DNA of 64,000 bases from CAZEQK01 sp964514395 (GCA_964514395.1 CAZEQK010000015.1:1-64000), one strand, 5' to 3'. Shown: positions 17,121 to 26,711, counted from the first letter of the stretch. Notes: generated by a model from the sequence alone, not told the origin. Numbers and translations: made by a program.

Positions 17121-18269
17121 ATGAATCGACTCATGCTTACAATATCCGCAGGTGAGTGGGAAGGAATTCAGCATCGACCTCACCATTTTATGAAAAGAAG
17201 CGCCAATTCAGGTTGGACGGTTCTATACGTAGAACCCCCTGCTTCGTGGATCGCACCCATAAAGAATAAAGCAATGTTTAATAGATGGAAAAAATGGTTA
17301 AAAGGGTTAGTAAGGATAAATGATAACCTGTATACGATTGCTCCCCCACCAGTGCTTCCATTTTCGAATAAATATCGAACAATCAATAAACTAAACCAGT
17401 TTATTATTGCAAGAACGATAAAGAACGCCATAAAGCATTTTAAGGGCTATGAAGTAGATTTATATTCCTTTTTACCAAATGCAATTGATTTATTACCATC
17501 CTTCGCTTTTCATAGAATCATCTATGATTGTGTCGATGATCATGCATCCTTCTCTGGTTTCATAAAAAGAGAAGTTATTTTAAAAATGGAAAAGGATCTA
17601 ATGGAGAAGGCAGACGTATCCTTTGCCACGGCAAGGCAGTTAATGGTTGAAAGGAAAGATTGGACAAGCAACTTTCATTTAATCCCAAATGGTGCTGAGT
17701 TTGAGCATTTTTCTAAAGCTCAGGACAATAAACTGATTGTTCCACAGGACTTACCAATGGGAAACAAACCTATTGTAGGGTTTATTGGTGGGATAAGTGA
17801 TTGGATTGATATACCCTTATTAACGAAGGTTGCAAAGCAAATGAATGATATTCAATTTGTGTTTATAGGACCTGTAGCGACAAATATTGTTCGGTTAAAG
17901 GAGTTACCCAATGTAACGATGCTTGGGCCCAAGCCTTACGACGAGCTACCTTCTTATCTAAAGGGGTTTGATAGCTGTTTAATCCCATTTAAAATAAATA
18001 AACTGACTGAAGCCGTCAATCCAATAAAGCTATATGAGTATCTCTCAGCTGGAAAACCAATCGTATCGACACCGTTACCAGAAGTCATCCCTTATGAAGA
18101 CTTTATTGAGATTGCTCAACATGAGGATGAGATGATGGAAGCCATTCGCAAAACGATAGATATTAGTGAAAAGAACTTGGAACGAATTGGTGTAAGACAG
18201 AAAATAGGTGCAGAGAATTCTTGGGATGCTAGATGGGAAATGGTTAAAAGTTTAATAAAAGCTGAATAA
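17121..18269 (+). CDS. Glycosyltransferase, TuaH-like (GT4 family)
   Basis: A GT-B fold transferase of 382 residues. The N-terminal LMLTISAGEWEGIQHRPHHFM and the YDCVDDHASF block resemble TuaH of the teichuronic acid pathway. The C-terminal half holds VGFIGGISDWID and the EAVNPIKLYEYLSAGKP block with the donor-binding Glu. The ATG at 17121 is preferred because GGAAGGAG is upstream and the motif starts at once. An earlier in-frame start at 17037 would overlap the LCP gene and its terminator. It probably adds one sugar of the wall polymer repeat. Sugar and linkage are unknown. Confidence 0.86.
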   Translation: MNRLMLTISAGEWEGIQHRPHHFMKRSANSGWTVLYVEPPASWIAPIKNKAMFNRWKKWLKGLVRINDNLYTIAPPPVLPFSNKYRTINKLNQFIIARTIKNAIKHFKGYEVDLYSFLPNAIDLLPSFAFHRIIYDCVDDHASFSGFIKREVILKMEKDLMEKADVSFATARQLMVERKDWTSNFHLIPNGAEFEHFSKAQDNKLIVPQDLPMGNKPIVGFIGGISDWIDIPLLTKVAKQMNDIQFVFIGPVATNIVRLKELPNVTMLGPKPYDELPSYLKGFDSCLIPFKINKLTEAVNPIKLYEYLSAGKPIVSTPLPEVIPYEDFIEIAQHEDEMMEAIRKTIDISEKNLERIGVRQKIGAENSWDARWEMVKSLIKAE

Positions 18270-18288
18270 GCTAGGGAGAAGGAAGGAC

Positions 18289-19845
18289 ATGTCACAATCT
18301 AAAAAAATAATAGGAGCAACCTTCCTATTAATGGGTGTCACATTTTTAACAAAAGCAATTAGCTTTGTTAGAGAGATGTTTATTGCTGCACATTTTGGGA
18401 CAAGCCAAGAGGCTGATATTTTTGTAGCAGTATTAACCATTCCTACTCTATTTTTGACCATTTCAAGTGGAGCAATGTCTGCCGCATTAGTACCAATGGT
18501 TATTCGCTTGAGTCAAGATGGTATATCAAGATTGAAGGATTTACTAAGTAGTATGTTTTCCTTAACAACCTTAATCATGCTAGGCATTACTGCCATACTA
18601 TATATTTTTATTAAACCATTTACTGATTTATATGTAGTCGGATTTGATGATGCAGCAAAGCTTATGACCATGAATCTTTTTAAGATTATGTTTCCAGCTT
18701 TAATTGTCATAGGATTAATCAGCCTATTCTCAGCGATATTAAATGCAAAACACCACTTTTTCGCACCCAGCTTAGGCCCTGTTTTTTATAGTCTAGGTGT
18801 AATTATTGCGACTGTATTTTTTTCAAAAACTTATGGTATAAAAAGCCTAGTGATTGGACTGGTATTGGGTCTTATAGCTCAATTTCTACTCGTTCTGATT
18901 GTTAATAGAATTAAGGGAACGAAGTTCTCCATTTATATAAAAATAAACGAGGATCTAAAAAAAGTAGGCCATTTAATTATCCCCATTTTTTTAGGAGTGG
19001 GAGTTTTTCAAATCAATATCATTGTTGATCGGATGATGGCATCAACCTTACCATCTGGTAGCTTAGCAGCACTTAACTATGCAAATCGTATTACTCAATT
19101 ACCACTTAGTATATTTGTTGGCTCCATGGTGTTACCGCTGTTTCCGGCAATTGCAGATAAAATTGCAAAGAAGGATTTTGAAGGTACAAAGCAATTATTA
19201 TCAAAGAGTTATCATCTATTAGGCATCCTACTTTTGCCAATTATTGGAACTTTTATCATCCTTTCTGGACCAATCGTTGCTATTTTATTTCAACGTGGAC
19301 AATTTGATGCAAATGCGACACATATCACTAGTCTAGCATTAATATTTTACTCTATCCTTATTTTGCCATTTGCTATGCGCGATGTAATCACACGAGCATT
19401 ATATTCATTACAGGATACATGGACACCAGTAATAAATAGTGTGATGCTTGTGACATTAAATATTATTTTAATGGTCATCTTTGTTCCAAAAATAGGGTTG
19501 ATTGGAGTAGCTGGCTCTACTTCAGTATCTGCCATTTTCGGATATGTTAGATTAAGGGATAAATTGAATAAAAAGATAGGGAAATCAGATACTAAAAGGG
19601 AATTTCGTACCTGGTTGTTTATTTGGCGAAATGCTATAATTTTCACATTCGTGTTATGGAGTAGCTATCACTTATTGATGAACCTTTGGCAGCAACCGAT
19701 TGGGATTCAATTGTGGCTACGAATGCTATCTAGTTTAATCATAGCTGGAGTTATCTATATCCTATTAACCATTAATCTCAAAATAGAGGAAGTGGATTGG
19801 TTAAAAAAAAGATTCATAGCAGGATTTCAAAAAGTGATGAAATAG
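18289..19845 (+). CDS. murJ: MurJ/MviN-family lipid-linked glycan flippase
   Basis: This 518-residue protein has about fourteen membrane segments and belongs to the MOP exporter superfamily. MurJ-type signatures include FLTKAISFVREMFIAAHFG at the N-terminus, the SGAMSAALVPM block with the small-residue run, and NRITQLPLSIFVGSMVLPLFP in the centre. MurJ flips lipid II. Here, within a polymer cluster that otherwise lacks a Wzx, it could move polymer repeat units instead. The gene is 19 bp after the TuaH-like gene, with GGGAGAAGGA before the ATG. Whether it is the cell's main lipid II flippase cannot be told from the window. Confidence 0.88.
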   Translation: MSQSKKIIGATFLLMGVTFLTKAISFVREMFIAAHFGTSQEADIFVAVLTIPTLFLTISSGAMSAALVPMVIRLSQDGISRLKDLLSSMFSLTTLIMLGITAILYIFIKPFTDLYVVGFDDAAKLMTMNLFKIMFPALIVIGLISLFSAILNAKHHFFAPSLGPVFYSLGVIIATVFFSKTYGIKSLVIGLVLGLIAQFLLVLIVNRIKGTKFSIYIKINEDLKKVGHLIIPIFLGVGVFQINIIVDRMMASTLPSGSLAALNYANRITQLPLSIFVGSMVLPLFPAIADKIAKKDFEGTKQLLSKSYHLLGILLLPIIGTFIILSGPIVAILFQRGQFDANATHITSLALIFYSILILPFAMRDVITRALYSLQDTWTPVINSVMLVTLNIILMVIFVPKIGLIGVAGSTSVSAIFGYVRLRDKLNKKIGKSDTKREFRTWLFIWRNAIIFTFVLWSSYHLLMNLWQQPIGIQLWLRMLSSLIIAGVIYILLTINLKIEEVDWLKKRFIAGFQKVMK

Positions 19846-19874
19846 GAGCAAAAATCATGTAAGGAGATGCAATA

Positions 19875-21098
19875 ATGGCAAATTTAAAAAGATTACTATG
19901 GGTACTTGCTATCTTTCCATGGCTAGACTTTTTCATTCGCATAAGTCTACCTTCAATAATAGGTAGTACGTGGGACGATCTGTTTTTATTATTAATCATT
20001 ATTCTATTGTTTATTGAAAAAAAGCAAGAGAATAGGTTTATAATTATTCCTAAGTCGGTGATATGGCCCTTTTATACTTTTTTATTTTTTTCTATAAGCT
20101 CTATTGTGATTCACGTTGTACCAATACCAGTAAGCATTGATGTACTAAGGGTGATCTATGAGCCTATGCTATTTGGATTAATAACGATGTATTTACTAGA
20201 TGATGAACAACTAGTTGATCGTTTTATCAAAATCATGATAATAAGCTCTGTTTTCATTGCAATAGCAGGTATACTTCAATATGTTTTTAAAATTGATAGT
20301 ATTCGTTGGATGCATAAAAAGGATGCTGCTCAGTTTAGAATTGTTTCTGTGTTTAGTAATCCTAATGCACTTGCAAGCTATTTTAATATGATATTATCAT
20401 TCACAGTCTCGTTCTTTTTCTTGATGAGGGACAAAAAGAAAAAACTGTATTATCTTTTAGCAAGTATACCAATCTTTTTGGCATTATTATTAACCTTCTC
20501 TCGAGGTGCTTGGATTGCCTTCTTTTTGATGGTAGTCTACATGGTTTGGGTATGGAATAAAAAATGGCTATTAGTCATCCCTGTTATATCCGTGTTAATG
20601 CCATTTATAATGCCTGATAGTATAATTGCTCGATTTGCTAAATTATTTGACCCGAAATATTATCAAATGAGCAGTGTTTACGGACGTATATCCTTTTGGA
20701 CTGAAGCACTGATTAAAATGAAAGAACATCCACTAATTGGTGTAGGGTTAGGGATGTTTGGGGATTCTGTACCATTACGTCATAATATACCTTTTTCAAC
20801 ATGGGTGGATAATCATTATCTTAAGCTTGGAGCCGAAATAGGTATTATTGGTTTAATTGGATTTCTTCTATTATTATATGGTCTTTTTAGAATGTCTCAA
20901 ACCTTATATAAAAATTCAGAATCTCTAAATGAAAAAGCAATTATCTTAGGAATATCAGGAGTTATCATTACAATGAGCATTCAAAATGTAACGGCTAGCA
21001 TTTGGGAGGCATTAGCTAATTCCATTTACTTTTATGCTTTTGCGGGAGCATTATTTGCGATTGCTTGGAAACAAACAAAGAAGGGTTTGTCTAATTGA
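19875..21098 (+). CDS. O-antigen ligase/polymerase (Wzy-like) membrane protein
   Basis: A 407-residue polytopic protein with about eleven hydrophobic segments and the Wzy_C pattern. LLTFSRGAWIAFF lies near residue 210, a large extracellular loop follows with MKEHPLIGVGLGMFGD, and the loop ends at DNHYLKLGAEIGIIG. Such proteins polymerise or transfer lipid-linked glycans on the outer face of the membrane. TAAGGAG lies before the ATG. Its TGA overlaps the ATG of the next glycosyltransferase (TGATG). It is the likely polymerase of the SCWP-type glycan. Confidence 0.87.
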   Translation: MANLKRLLWVLAIFPWLDFFIRISLPSIIGSTWDDLFLLLIIILLFIEKKQENRFIIIPKSVIWPFYTFLFFSISSIVIHVVPIPVSIDVLRVIYEPMLFGLITMYLLDDEQLVDRFIKIMIISSVFIAIAGILQYVFKIDSIRWMHKKDAAQFRIVSVFSNPNALASYFNMILSFTVSFFFLMRDKKKKLYYLLASIPIFLALLLTFSRGAWIAFFLMVVYMVWVWNKKWLLVIPVISVLMPFIMPDSIIARFAKLFDPKYYQMSSVYGRISFWTEALIKMKEHPLIGVGLGMFGDSVPLRHNIPFSTWVDNHYLKLGAEIGIIGLIGFLLLLYGLFRMSQTLYKNSESLNEKAIILGISGVIITMSIQNVTASIWEALANSIYFYAFAGALFAIAWKQTKKGLSN

Positions 21099-22243
21099 TG
21101 AAAGTATTACAGGTGATTGGCGGCGGTGAAAAGGGTGGGTCGAAGAATCATATCATCACTCTATCAAAGGAGCTTATTAAAAAAGGAATTCATACTGAAA
21201 TTGTCTGCTTTTTAGATGATACGGTTATTAAAGCAGCTAAGGATAATAATATTCCTTATAGTTTGATTCCTATGAAAAATACCTTTGATGTTCGGGCGAT
21301 AGCTAAACTAAGGAAACATATTCAAAAAAAGAAATCTCATATTATTCATACCCACGGATTTCGAGCAAATGTTATTGGTCGATTAGCAGCTAGAAATGCT
21401 GGATTACCGATTATAACAACGATTCACAGCTCAATCTACCATGATTATACTAATGCTTTTAAGAAAACCTTTTATCATCGCATCGAAAAGCTGACCCGCC
21501 CCTATACGACGAAATTTATTACAGTGGCGGAATCATTGAAAAAGGAATTAATGATAGATGGAGTAGAGTCTAAACGTATTCAAGTAGTATATAATGGTTT
21601 ATCCCCTGATTTTCCTTTAGAAAAAAAGAGGAATCCTTTTATCAGACAGGAGCTTGGGCTAAAAGAGCATATTCCCATCTTAACCAATATTGGTAGAGCT
21701 GAAGGTGTTAAGAATCAGATCATGCTTATACAGGTTTTTGCTTCATTAAAACAGAATAAAATACCTTACTATGGTTTAATCGTTGGGGATGGACCTTTGC
21801 TAGAGGAATTAAAGCTACAAGCCCAAAACCTAAATGTATCGGAGAATGTATACTTTTTAGGTTTTCGTAATGATATATATGAGCTATTATCAGAATCTGA
21901 TATATTTTTACTTACATCAAAAATGGAAGGCTTGCCTATTACAATTTTAGAAGCAATGGCTACAAAAACACCAGTTGTATTGACTGAGGTGGGTGGTATA
22001 CCAGAAATAATCAAAATAGCCCAGAATGGATTTGTTATTCCAGTTGATGATACAGACCAATTTATGGCAAGAATTCAGGAAATACTCGTTCAACCAGAAT
22101 TAAAGCAAAAGTTTGAAGAAAAGGGCTATCAAGCTTTACTAAGGCATTTCACCTATGATAAATTTGTAGAAAACACAATTCGCGTCTATGAAGAGGTCTT
22201 AATAGATCAAAAAAAAAGAAAAGTAGATGAGGTGGGGTCATGA
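21098..22243 (+). CDS. GT4-family glycosyltransferase
   Basis: A GT-B enzyme of 381 residues. The N-terminal VLQVIGGGEKGGSKNHI glycine-rich loop, IIHTHGFRAN with the acceptor-site His, NIGRAEGVKNQ, and the donor block SKMEGLPITILEAMATKTPVV with its E-x7-E pattern all fit the GT4 family. The ATG at 21098 overlaps the preceding stop. It ends overlapping csaB by four bases. It probably acts on the lipid-linked wall polymer precursor. Confidence 0.9.
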   Translation: MKVLQVIGGGEKGGSKNHIITLSKELIKKGIHTEIVCFLDDTVIKAAKDNNIPYSLIPMKNTFDVRAIAKLRKHIQKKKSHIIHTHGFRANVIGRLAARNAGLPIITTIHSSIYHDYTNAFKKTFYHRIEKLTRPYTTKFITVAESLKKELMIDGVESKRIQVVYNGLSPDFPLEKKRNPFIRQELGLKEHIPILTNIGRAEGVKNQIMLIQVFASLKQNKIPYYGLIVGDGPLLEELKLQAQNLNVSENVYFLGFRNDIYELLSESDIFLLTSKMEGLPITILEAMATKTPVVLTEVGGIPEIIKIAQNGFVIPVDDTDQFMARIQEILVQPELKQKFEEKGYQALLRHFTYDKFVENTIRVYEEVLIDQKKRKVDEVGS

Positions 22244-23364
22244 GAAAGGGAATCATGATCGCTGGGTACTATGGTGCGAATAATACTGGTGACGAAGCGA
22301 TTCTTACAGGGATGATACAGGCATTAAATAGCCAGGGCATTCATGATATCACAGTGTTAAGTAAAAATCCAGAGCAGACTTCTAAGCTTCATGGTGTAAA
22401 AAGCATCTATATCGGCAGACGCTTTCAAGGATTAATAAATATTTATCAAGCTTTAAGGAAGAGTAAATTATTTATACTTGGTGGTGGAGGTATACTTCAC
22501 GATCATACTGCAAGAGTAGTACCTTATTGGCTTAGCCGAGTTTTTCTTGCTTATTTGACACGTACACCTGTCATGTATTATGCCCAAGGAATTGGACCAT
22601 TACGTTCTTCAAAGGCCAAACGCATGGTTAAGCTCGTATCAAGGGGAGTAAAATGGATTACAGTTAGAGACGAAGCATCACTTGCTTTACTTAAAAGTCT
22701 TGGTATCGATAAAATTACTACAAAAATAACGGCTGACCCAGCATTAGCAATTGATATTACTTCTGATGGTAAGGATTTACTTGAAAAGGAAATCGTGGCT
22801 AATGGATATAACGCTAAAGACACTAATCGACGAAAAATAGGTGTAGCCCTTCGTTCCTGGAAAAACGACGAAATTTTTCTACCTATCATCATCCACGCAC
22901 TCAATCATTTGAAGACCATAGAAAATATTCAATACTATTTCTTCCCATTTCAATATGGCGAAGATGAAAAGGTAAGCACACAAGTCATGAATAGTATAAA
23001 GGATCAGGATGCAGTGTTAATTAAAGGGAATTACACGCCTGAACAAATGGCAGCATTATTAAAAGAAATGGATGGCGTTATAGCTATGAGGCTTCATGCA
23101 CTTATACTAGCTGCAATATCTAATATTCCGAGTTATGGACTCGTCTATGATTTAAAGGTATATCATTTTTTAGAAAGTATCGGACTGGTAAGCTATAGCT
23201 ATGATTTAGATACACTAATAAAGAACGAACAGGATTTTAGACAATCTTTATCTGAATGGTTAAAGGATGGCAAGGAAATAAAGGAGCAGATGGAAAAACC
23301 AGTCGCTGCAATGAAAAAGCTTTCCTTAATGAATGCGAAAATAGTAAAGGGAATAATAAAATAG
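22240..23364 (+). CDS. csaB: Polysaccharide pyruvyl transferase
   Basis: CsaB transfers pyruvate from PEP to ManNAc residues of the secondary wall polymer. The resulting ketal is the ligand of SLH domains. The 374-residue protein has the GYYGANNTGDEAIL N-terminus, LFILGGGGILHD, the YYAQGIGPL block, and the late MRLHALILAA motif of the PS_pyruv_trans family. It overlaps the preceding glycosyltransferase (ATGA) and is followed after 20 bp by the dehydrogenase. The SLH-domain protein encoded at 43927 is a natural client. That link rests on known S-layer biology. Confidence 0.95.
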   Translation: MRKGIMIAGYYGANNTGDEAILTGMIQALNSQGIHDITVLSKNPEQTSKLHGVKSIYIGRRFQGLINIYQALRKSKLFILGGGGILHDHTARVVPYWLSRVFLAYLTRTPVMYYAQGIGPLRSSKAKRMVKLVSRGVKWITVRDEASLALLKSLGIDKITTKITADPALAIDITSDGKDLLEKEIVANGYNAKDTNRRKIGVALRSWKNDEIFLPIIIHALNHLKTIENIQYYFFPFQYGEDEKVSTQVMNSIKDQDAVLIKGNYTPEQMAALLKEMDGVIAMRLHALILAAISNIPSYGLVYDLKVYHFLESIGLVSYSYDLDTLIKNEQDFRQSLSEWLKDGKEIKEQMEKPVAAMKKLSLMNAKIVKGIIK

Positions 23365-23384
23365 GTATAAAGAAGGGATATATA

Positions 23385-24689
23385 ATGGCAAAGGATAAAA
23401 TAACAATTATCGGTTTAGGATTTGTTGGATTACCATTGTCTTTAAGCTTTGCTTTAAAAGGCTATGAGGTAATCGGGCTTGATGTGAATCAATCTTTAAT
23501 TGAAGATTTAAATAAAGGAATTACTTATCATCTAGAGCAATATCAGGGCAGACCAATACAAGATATTTTAAAAGAGGCTCTTGCAGAAGGAAGATTTGAA
23601 GCAACAACTGATTATCAACAAGCCTTTGCAGCTTCTAATGTATATATTGTTACGGTTGGTCTACCTGTTAAAGAGGGAATGCCATTATATGATTATTTTC
23701 ATGTTGCAATGATAGATTTAGGAAAAGGTTTAAAGCAAGGGGATACAGTACTCATTCGAAGCACAGTGGTTCCAGGTACTACTGAACAGATTGCAAAGCC
23801 TCTTCTTGAAAAGGAAAGTGGCATGAAAGCAGGGGAAGACTTTTATTTAGCCTATGCTTCAGAGCGTATTGCTGAGGGGAAAGCCTTTGAAGAATTTGAG
23901 AATATGCCAACGGTTATTGCAGGTATAAATAAAACCAGTGCAGACAAAGCGAAGGAAATATTAAAGAAAATTACAAGCGCTGAGATTCATATCGCATCCG
24001 ATATGAAAATTGTAGAAACAGCGAAGGTCTTTGAAAATGTATCCCGCGATGTCAATATTGCAATGGCAAATCAATTTGCGCAATTTTGTCAAGCAATGGA
24101 TATCGATACCATGGAAACCTTTAAGATGGCAAACACTCATAAAAGGGTAGAGCTATTAGTGCCAGGTCCTGGAGTAGGAGGATACTGTTTACCAAATGCT
24201 TTCTATTATTTACGGCCTAAAATGAATGAGTTGGATATTGACCTTTCTTTATTGCAAATGTCACGTATGATTAATGATCAAATACCAAGTCGGATCGTTG
24301 ATATGCTGATATATATGCTAGAAAAGCAAGGTAAGAAAATAACTGATGCCAAGCTAGGAGTATTAGGTCTAGCGATGAAGGATTATTCAAACGACGATAG
24401 AATAAGCCCTGCCCACGATGTGTGCAAGCTATTGGTCGATAACGGTGCAAGGGTAAAGGCTTACGATCCATCTGTACATAATAAATATGCGTACAGTGTA
24501 GATACCCTTGAAGAAGCCATGGAGCAAGCTGATGCATTAATTATACTTGCAAAGCAACAGCAATTTGATCAGTTAGATTTATTAATCATCAAAGAGAAAA
24601 TGGCGGAGAAGCCTATTTTAATAGATACAAAGCATTTATTTATAAAAGATAAGGCCAAAGCACTAGATTTTGATTACTTTGCTATATAA
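23385..24689 (+). CDS. UDP-N-acetylmannosamine dehydrogenase-like nucleotide-sugar dehydrogenase
   Basis: NAD-dependent oxidation of a UDP-hexose(amine) to the uronic acid. The Rossmann site GLGFVGLPLSLSF is at residues 10-22 and the PGPGVGGYCLP block carries the catalytic Cys, at about residue 267. The third domain contains VLGLAMKDYSNDDR. The block reads as the UDP-ManNAc group (WecC-like) more than UDP-glucose dehydrogenase. Both are members of one family and the choice is not certain. The ATG at 23385 follows AAGAAGGG, and an upstream in-frame extension overlaps csaB and is not credible. It lies next to tagA, which uses UDP-ManNAc-type donors. Confidence 0.88.
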   Translation: MAKDKITIIGLGFVGLPLSLSFALKGYEVIGLDVNQSLIEDLNKGITYHLEQYQGRPIQDILKEALAEGRFEATTDYQQAFAASNVYIVTVGLPVKEGMPLYDYFHVAMIDLGKGLKQGDTVLIRSTVVPGTTEQIAKPLLEKESGMKAGEDFYLAYASERIAEGKAFEEFENMPTVIAGINKTSADKAKEILKKITSAEIHIASDMKIVETAKVFENVSRDVNIAMANQFAQFCQAMDIDTMETFKMANTHKRVELLVPGPGVGGYCLPNAFYYLRPKMNELDIDLSLLQMSRMINDQIPSRIVDMLIYMLEKQGKKITDAKLGVLGLAMKDYSNDDRISPAHDVCKLLVDNGARVKAYDPSVHNKYAYSVDTLEEAMEQADALIILAKQQQFDQLDLLIIKEKMAEKPILIDTKHLFIKDKAKALDFDYFAI

Positions 24690-24695
24690 GTAGGG

Positions 24696-25436
24696 ATGAT
24701 GATGGAATTAAAGACGGAACGAATATTAGATAAACCCTTTCATCTTGTTAACATGGGACAGGCACTTGAATTTTTACAGGATAAAATGAATCAAGGGGTA
24801 AAACAATTTATCATTGCCCAAAATCCCGAAAAAATAATGAAATCAAAGCAGGATAAGGAATTAGCTTCGATTATTGAAGAGAGAGCAACACTATTAATTG
24901 TCGATGGAATCGGGATCGTAATAGCGGGGAAAATACTAGGCTTGCCAACTATATCCCGTGTCACTGGAGTAGGAATGTTTACAGAGCTTTTGAAATTGGC
25001 TCATACGATGCAAAAGAGCGTATTTCTGTACGGAGCAAAGCCTGAAGTAGTAATAAAAGCAGCAGAAGTAATAAAAGAAAAACATCCTCATGTCCAAATA
25101 GCAGGTGTATTAAGTGGCTATGAGCAGGATATGAATGAAGTTGTAGCAAAAATAGAAGCAGCAAAGCCAGATTTCTTGTTTGTGGCATTAGGTTCACCAA
25201 AACAAGAAAAGTGGATTTCTACTTACATGGATAGACTTCCTGTTCAGCTTGTCATGGGAGTAGGTGGTAGCTTTGATGTATTAACCGGTCATGTCAAAAG
25301 AGCGCCTCTATGGATGCAAAAAATGGGTTTGGAGTGGTTTCACCGATTAATCACGCAGCCACTTAGAGCAAAAAGAATGCTAAACCTTCCTAAGTTTCTT
25401 TGGCAAGTGATCAAGAGTCGCAAGACTCTTGATTGA
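24696..25436 (+). CDS. tagA: WecG/TagA/CpsF-family N-acetylmannosaminyltransferase
   Basis: TagA adds ManNAc to undecaprenyl-PP-GlcNAc, the second step of wall polymer synthesis. The 246-residue protein shows the AQNPEKIMKSKQD block, DGIGIVIA with the family Asp, RVTGVGMFTELL, FLYGAKPEV and ALGSPKQEKWI. Three adjacent ATG codons occur (24696, 24699, 24702). TAGGGA suits the last best. The 3' end lies in a perfect 9-bp hairpin (TCAAGAGTC/GACTCTTGA), and the last base of the TGA is the first base of the palindromic element at 25436. If the dehydrogenase upstream makes UDP-ManNAcA, this enzyme might be WecG-like instead. Confidence 0.92.
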   Translation: MMMELKTERILDKPFHLVNMGQALEFLQDKMNQGVKQFIIAQNPEKIMKSKQDKELASIIEERATLLIVDGIGIVIAGKILGLPTISRVTGVGMFTELLKLAHTMQKSVFLYGAKPEVVIKAAEVIKEKHPHVQIAGVLSGYEQDMNEVVAKIEAAKPDFLFVALGSPKQEKWISTYMDRLPVQLVMGVGGSFDVLTGHVKRAPLWMQKMGLEWFHRLITQPLRAKRMLNLPKFLWQVIKSRKTLD

Positions 25437-25556
25437 GACTGATGATAAACTGTCGATTTCGTTTTTATCCTCAAAATCCACGTTATCATGTACCCTTGCG
25501 TACACTCAGCCCGTGGATTTTTTTACGCCTAGAACTCGCCTAGTTTCTCACAGTCT
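25436..25556. repeat. Palindromic intergenic element, long copy (MITE-like)
   Basis: About 121 bp with imperfect terminal inverted repeats of about 21 bp: AGACTGATGATAAACTGTCGA on the left (21 bases), and on the right a sequence whose complement begins AGACTGTGAGAAACTAGG. An inner perfect 10-bp stem, AAAATCCACG/CGTGGATTTT, lies between them. It is directly followed by a GTTTGTAGA/TCTACAAAC hairpin. It lies between the convergent tagA and yigZ-type genes and shares its 3' 60 bases with the copy at 13172. Confidence 0.82.
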
Positions 25557-25586
25557 CTGGTTTGTAGATTTTGTCTACAAACTGAA

Positions 25587-26255
25587 TCATGAGTCGCTAG
25601 ACTCTTGATTCCCTCCTTCTTGGTGCACTTCTTTATCCACGTATAGAGCTTCCTTGTAGATGATAAGTGCTTGGCCATTTGTTAAATTAGTAATAAGCTT
25701 CTCTAGTCGTTGCGCTTCACCATAAATAGCTATAGCAGTAAGAGTGACCATGTCAGCAAACGAACTATCAATAATACTATAGTTTTTGTTATTTAATTCG
25801 TTCTCGATTTTACCATACCAGCTATAATCAACATCGATTTGAACCTTTTGATATAAGACTCTATCAATGATTCCTGCCGCAATAATACCTTCCTTTGCTG
25901 CCCGCCCGTAGGCTCTAATCAATCCGCCTGTGCCAAGCATGATACCCCCAAAATATCTTGTCACGACTACCGCCGTATTTTTAAGCTGCATTTTCTTTAG
26001 GACTTCTAGAATTGGTTTGCCTGCAGTACCACTTGGTTCGCCATCATCATTTGCTCTTTGGATTTCATCCTTTTCACCGATCATATAGGCAGAGCAATGA
26101 TGGTTGGCATTTCGATGTAACTTTTTCATATCAGTTATAAATTGTATCGCCTCCTCTTCAGACGTAACAGGCTTTACATTGCTGATAAATTCCGATTTTC
26201 GAATAACAATAGAAACTTCTCCAACATCCTTTACTGTTAAATAATGATTAATCAT
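25587..26255 (-). CDS. YigZ/IMPACT-family protein (YvyE-like)
   Basis: Members of this family have an N-terminal UPF0029 (Impact) domain and a C-terminal DUF1949 domain and are of uncertain role, possibly translation-linked. Here IVIRKSEFI, HHCSAYMIG, DDGEPSGTAGKPIL and VVVTRYFGGIMLGTGGLIRAYG are the signatures, and the second domain follows to about residue 205. The ATG at 26255 is used because AAGGAG lies 11 bases upstream and the HYLTVKD start matches B. subtilis YvyE. The last codons lie in the arm of a near-perfect hairpin (GAATCATGAGTC with GACTCTTGATTC). The last residues therefore derive from that inverted repeat, close to the adjacent repeat element. Confidence 0.93.
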   Translation of the reverse strand: MINHYLTVKDVGEVSIVIRKSEFISNVKPVTSEEEAIQFITDMKKLHRNANHHCSAYMIGEKDEIQRANDDGEPSGTAGKPILEVLKKMQLKNTAVVVTRYFGGIMLGTGGLIRAYGRAAKEGIIAAGIIDRVLYQKVQIDVDYSWYGKIENELNNKNYSIIDSSFADMVTLTAIAIYGEAQRLEKLITNLTNGQALIIYKEALYVDKEVHQEGGNQESSDS

Positions 26256-26603
26256 GAGTATATACACTCCTTTATGCTAATAAAGTACAATGAATAACAA
26301 AAAAAATCAATCCATTCACGAAATAGCCCTATCTACGATGGATAAAAGATAAAAAAAGGACTTTATACCTACAGAAGTGATAATGGTTTAATATATATAA
26401 TAGGGTTTATACATAAACTGAAAAAAAACTTTTCTAAACCGAAACTTTTTTTTATGCGATACGTCTAATATCATGTATAATAGCATAATCAACAAACAGG
26501 CTCAGTATGTCCAAAAAGCTAGTATAATTTAACATTTCATAGCTTTTCATGGTGTAAATGTATAAAATAATAGTTTAATAGACCTTTTTTGGAATTATTA
26601 ACC

Positions 26604-26632
26604 TTTACGAACGGTAATACACATTGTATAAT
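26604..26632 (+). promoter_or_regulatory. Sigma-A-type promoter
   Basis: TTTACG (26604-26609), a 17-bp spacer and a perfect TATAAT (26627-26632). The transcript would start near 26640 and carry a leader of about 115 bases to the first ATG. Confidence 0.6.
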
Positions 26633-26671
26633 CATAAAAGGGTTTCTATTATTTTCTAATGTTTACAGGTT

Positions 26672-26711
26672 TCTACGAGCTAGACTCGTAGAGCTTTATA
26701 TATATATAAAG
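26672..26711 (+). promoter_or_regulatory. Leader hairpins in the S-layer mRNA
   Basis: A perfect 8-bp stem TCTACGAG/CTCGTAGA with a CTAGA loop (26672-26692) is followed by an 18-bp perfect palindrome CTTTATATATATATAAAG (26694-26711). Such 5' structures can protect abundant mRNAs from decay. This role is inferred. Confidence 0.5.
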
